From Solen grandis (taxonomy: Eukaryota; Mollusca; Bivalvia; Adapedonta; Solenidae), in assembly GCA_021229015.1 (NCBI GenBank), contig CM037794.1, positions 39,339,753 to 39,403,752 of the forward strand: a stretch of 64,000 nucleotides of DNA. Reading direction: 5' to 3'. The notes under the pieces were generated by a model, which made no database searches, had not been told where the DNA came from, and saw nothing but the letters and a program-made list of their open reading frames with translations. Shown here piece after piece: positions 61,701 through 64,000 of this stretch; the first letter of the stretch is position 1, and every line of letters begins with the position of its first letter. A program made the position numbers and the translations under genes.

Positions 61701-63049
61701 AAAAGTGTCTACAACTCAAGGTCAGTGGATACTTGCATATGCACAGAAGTCTTTTCAAGCACCATGATTATAATTGAATGATGGATGGATTACCATAAAT
61801 ACCCACGCTCCAGGACATGACACAATGGGAAAATGTATACTATTCGTAGATAACCTCCCCTTCACTTTGTGAACCAGAGACCAACCTAGAACTATCACTT
61901 AAAATGATTAATACACCCTGGCAATAGCACTTTGTGAGGAAATATAAGGCGTGTCATACCAGTTGTAGGTATTCTTATATCTTAATAATAGTCTTGTATT
62001 AAATACATGAGTCACATCCTTTCGTCCAAAACACCATTCATACCAGTGTCTGTTCCAGGATGCACAACTGCAGGATTCACACATTTTTTTCAAAGATCAC
62101 ACATAAATGAAATCATCCACATAAAAATTCAGTTGTCCAAAATAATTTAAATAGGCTTGGATTGAGATGAAATGGTGCATGTCCGAAAAAAATCATCTAT
62201 GTTTTAAAGCACAACCCCATCTGCATATTTTTACATATCAACTTAGATTGACCATGAAGGGCAAGAAATCCCTTGTAAATTTTGCATCCTTGAATAGATA
62301 CGGTTCATACCAGGTTTATTGCAGTCTCTCAAAATGTGGGCAGCTAACTCAAGTCACAGACCAACCCTACACTCCACATTCAACAAAGGCGAAAGGCATA
62401 CAGTATCTCTATATATCCTTGCATTCAACAAAGAAGTGTTCTCTGTTCTCCTTACAATTCAAAGTAATGATTCAACATCAATATTCAAGCATGTATTTAT
62501 CCACAAAATCACGGCACATATCCTCTTTCAAATCACAATTATTGGCCCCAGCTCTACACTGAACAAGGTTCTAAAAGCTATCAAGTTTTTAAACATATTT
62601 TCAAAATGTAACACAAAATATGGCAGTAATATGCATGGTTATCACAAATGGCAGAATCCTACTCTTGCAAGACTAGTAAAATCACAATAATTTGTAAGTC
62701 AAAAAAATAACATACATTATAACTCTTCAGTAACTCTGATATGCAAACCCACTATTCACCATGAAAATAAAAGCCACAATATTCATTACCGGTATATGAC
62801 TCTTTTACATTTTCTTACTCAAATACTTCTAAATAAAAATATCTGCACCCTTTAATATTTCAAACTACAACAAATGAATGCTTTCAGCATAAATAAAAAT
62901 GTATATGAAACATTTTTAACCACTGAAGTATTTTTTCCTGGAGATACTATATCCATGACTTCACTTCTACTACTTCCGATCACATATACCAGTATTGACT
63001 GAGGTTGTCTGCTAAACCTCATGTCATGAGTATTTGGTTGACATTTTCA
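58790..63049 (-). other. Repeat-poor stretch, possible 3' UTR of a minus-strand neighbour
   Basis: Largely unique-looking AT-rich DNA without coding frames. On the minus strand it would follow the candidate terminal exon at 63050, and an AATAAA signal (tttatt on plus, about 58817) lies near its far end. Contains A runs near 58890, a 34-bp tandem repeat (59332-59612) and diverged 'cccaaaatatagcattataatg' repeats (60785-60960). Confidence 0.3.
59332..59612. repeat. 34-bp tandem repeat, about 8 units
   Basis: Unit acagatggataaaggtgacacttgaaattccctt, with 34-bp spacing at 59332 and 59366 and some truncated units. Confidence 0.9.
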
Positions 63050-63085
63050 AACAACAGATGAATCATCTTCGTCACCACTCCTGAA
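63050..63085 (-). CDS. Candidate terminal coding exon of an unidentified neighbour
   Basis: On the minus strand a TTTCAG acceptor is followed by a frame reading SGDEDDSSVV and TGA. An acidic C-terminal tail directly after a good acceptor, with a repeat-poor stretch downstream, suggests a last coding exon. It is only about 11 codons, so this could be chance. Confidence 0.25.
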
Positions 63086-63448
63086 ATCATTCAAAACAAA
63101 TCTTTTAAATTAGACAATATTTTTGTTGACTTCATTCTAGAAATTAAATTTCCAACAATGCACAATGACTCAAAGTTAAAAAAAATATTTCTGAGCTTTA
63201 TTTTACAAATAGGACAGCATGCAATACCACTTTTCTAAATCTTCACATTAGCACTGATGGTGGTGATTATTTTATCCTTCACAGTAGACCCCCATTCCCT
63301 CCCGTGTCTCAACAGGTGACTAAATATTCTTACATATAAATACATTGGACTGACCTGCGATCAAACCTACACCAGTACTTTCACTACTACACTCCAGACA
63401 GCCATGACTAAGTAATTTACTTCAAAAATTAATCAAGTATAGTAACTT

Positions 63449-63665
63449 TACTGTAAAATCATTAATTTTTTGTTGACATTAAATTTCGTCGATTATGTAC
63501 CTAAGGGAATTTTGTGGGTACATTTATTTGTTGATCTATGTTCTAGAAAAAGTGAGGTCTGTATAAGAGACAAGTTTTTGGGGGGTTTAATATATTCGTG
63601 AATAAAACCCAACACGGAATCAACAAAAAATTAAGTGTCCCACAAAAATTAATGATTTCACAGTA
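63449..63665. mobile_element. ~217-bp MITE with 'tactgtaaaatcattaattttt' ends
   Basis: Left tactgtaaaatcattaattttt (63449) and right aaaaattaatgatttcacagta (ending 63665) are near-perfect inverses, extending imperfectly inward (ttgttgacattaaatttcg / cggaatcaacaaaaaattaagtg). No coding capacity. Confidence 0.75.
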
Positions 63666-63829
63666 TGCCTATCATCTTATATTTGTAGACATGATTTGAC
63701 TTGATTCTCAGTTTTATTTTTCATATGCTGTGGGTGTCCCAAGTTCTGGGGAAAGGCAGCAGACTGCAGTGTCTAACATCCTCTCTCCAGTGTTCTCTGT
63801 CCAGCAAATCACTGTTGTACTACATTTAA

Positions 63830-64000
63830 CAATCTAAAAAATGACCTTCATTAAGCAATGGTGAATCACCATTTGAGTTTTCATTTAACAGTCTAAAACA
63901 TGACCTCCATTTAACTACGGTGAATCACCATTTGAGTTTTCATTTAACAGTCTAAAACATGACCTCCATTAAACTATGGTGAATCACCATTTGAGTTTTC
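63830..64000 (+). repeat. 59-bp tandem repeat running off the window end
   Basis: Three units with 59-bp period (atgacctccattaaactatgg...), each containing the near-palindrome atggtgaatcaccat. Confidence 0.9.

Noticed and set aside
62167..62690. Two overlapping frames of 131 and 123 codons
   Set aside because: No recognisable domain, no splice context and low-complexity AT-rich composition; likely chance.

Overview
This is a 64 kb window of animal nuclear DNA: AT-rich, intron-rich and crowded with repeats. The two recognisable host genes are metazoan (a Roquin-type RING exon and an SVOP-type vesicular transporter). The repeats, which include short elements ending in 'gtgagctaaaaa', elements carrying short G/C-rich direct repeats, and tRNA-derived SINEs, resemble those of bivalve molluscs. 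The species cannot be fixed from sequence alone; a heterodont bivalve is my best guess. No operon, CRISPR array or prokaryotic feature is present.

Layout. 1-4.7 kb is a badly decayed Polinton/Maverick-type (adintovirus-like) element, with a protein-primed family B DNA polymerase fossil on the minus strand and a divergent retroviral-type integrase fossil on the plus strand. 4.7-8.4 kb is a homopolymer-rich stretch of doubtful base quality. 9.5-13.9 kb holds a candidate promoter and first exon, followed by the first coding exon of Roquin (RC3H) on the plus strand. This runs straight into a 100-N assembly gap (13,901-14,000), and I found no further Roquin exon. 14-27.9 kb has no recognised coding sequence and is a patchwork of MITEs, composite elements and a 20-bp minisatellite.

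27,975-48,096 holds the main gene: a complete 14-exon minus-strand SVOP-like transporter whose exons join in frame at GT-AG sites to give 503 residues. Its introns host many repeats, including an 18-bp minisatellite beside exon 10 and a ~3.5 kb element with terminal inverted repeats that splits another minisatellite and carries six copies of an 18-nt motif. 48.1-58.8 kb, upstream of the SVOP start, holds more composite repeats, a 749-bp element with 28-bp inverted ends, a decayed CR1/Jockey-like LINE, a 242-bp TTAA MITE and a tRNA-Ser-derived SINE. 58.8-63.1 kb is comparatively repeat-poor and may be the 3' untranslated region of an unidentified minus-strand neighbour. The last 600 bp hold a MITE and a 59-bp tandem repeat.

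The two host genes do not act together in a known pathway: Roquin is a cytoplasmic mRNA-decay factor and SVOP is a synaptic-vesicle membrane protein. The most notable observations are the Polinton fossil, the 3.5 kb element with its recurrent 18-nt motif, the seven same-length TTAA MITEs, and the abrupt loss of Roquin at the assembly gap.
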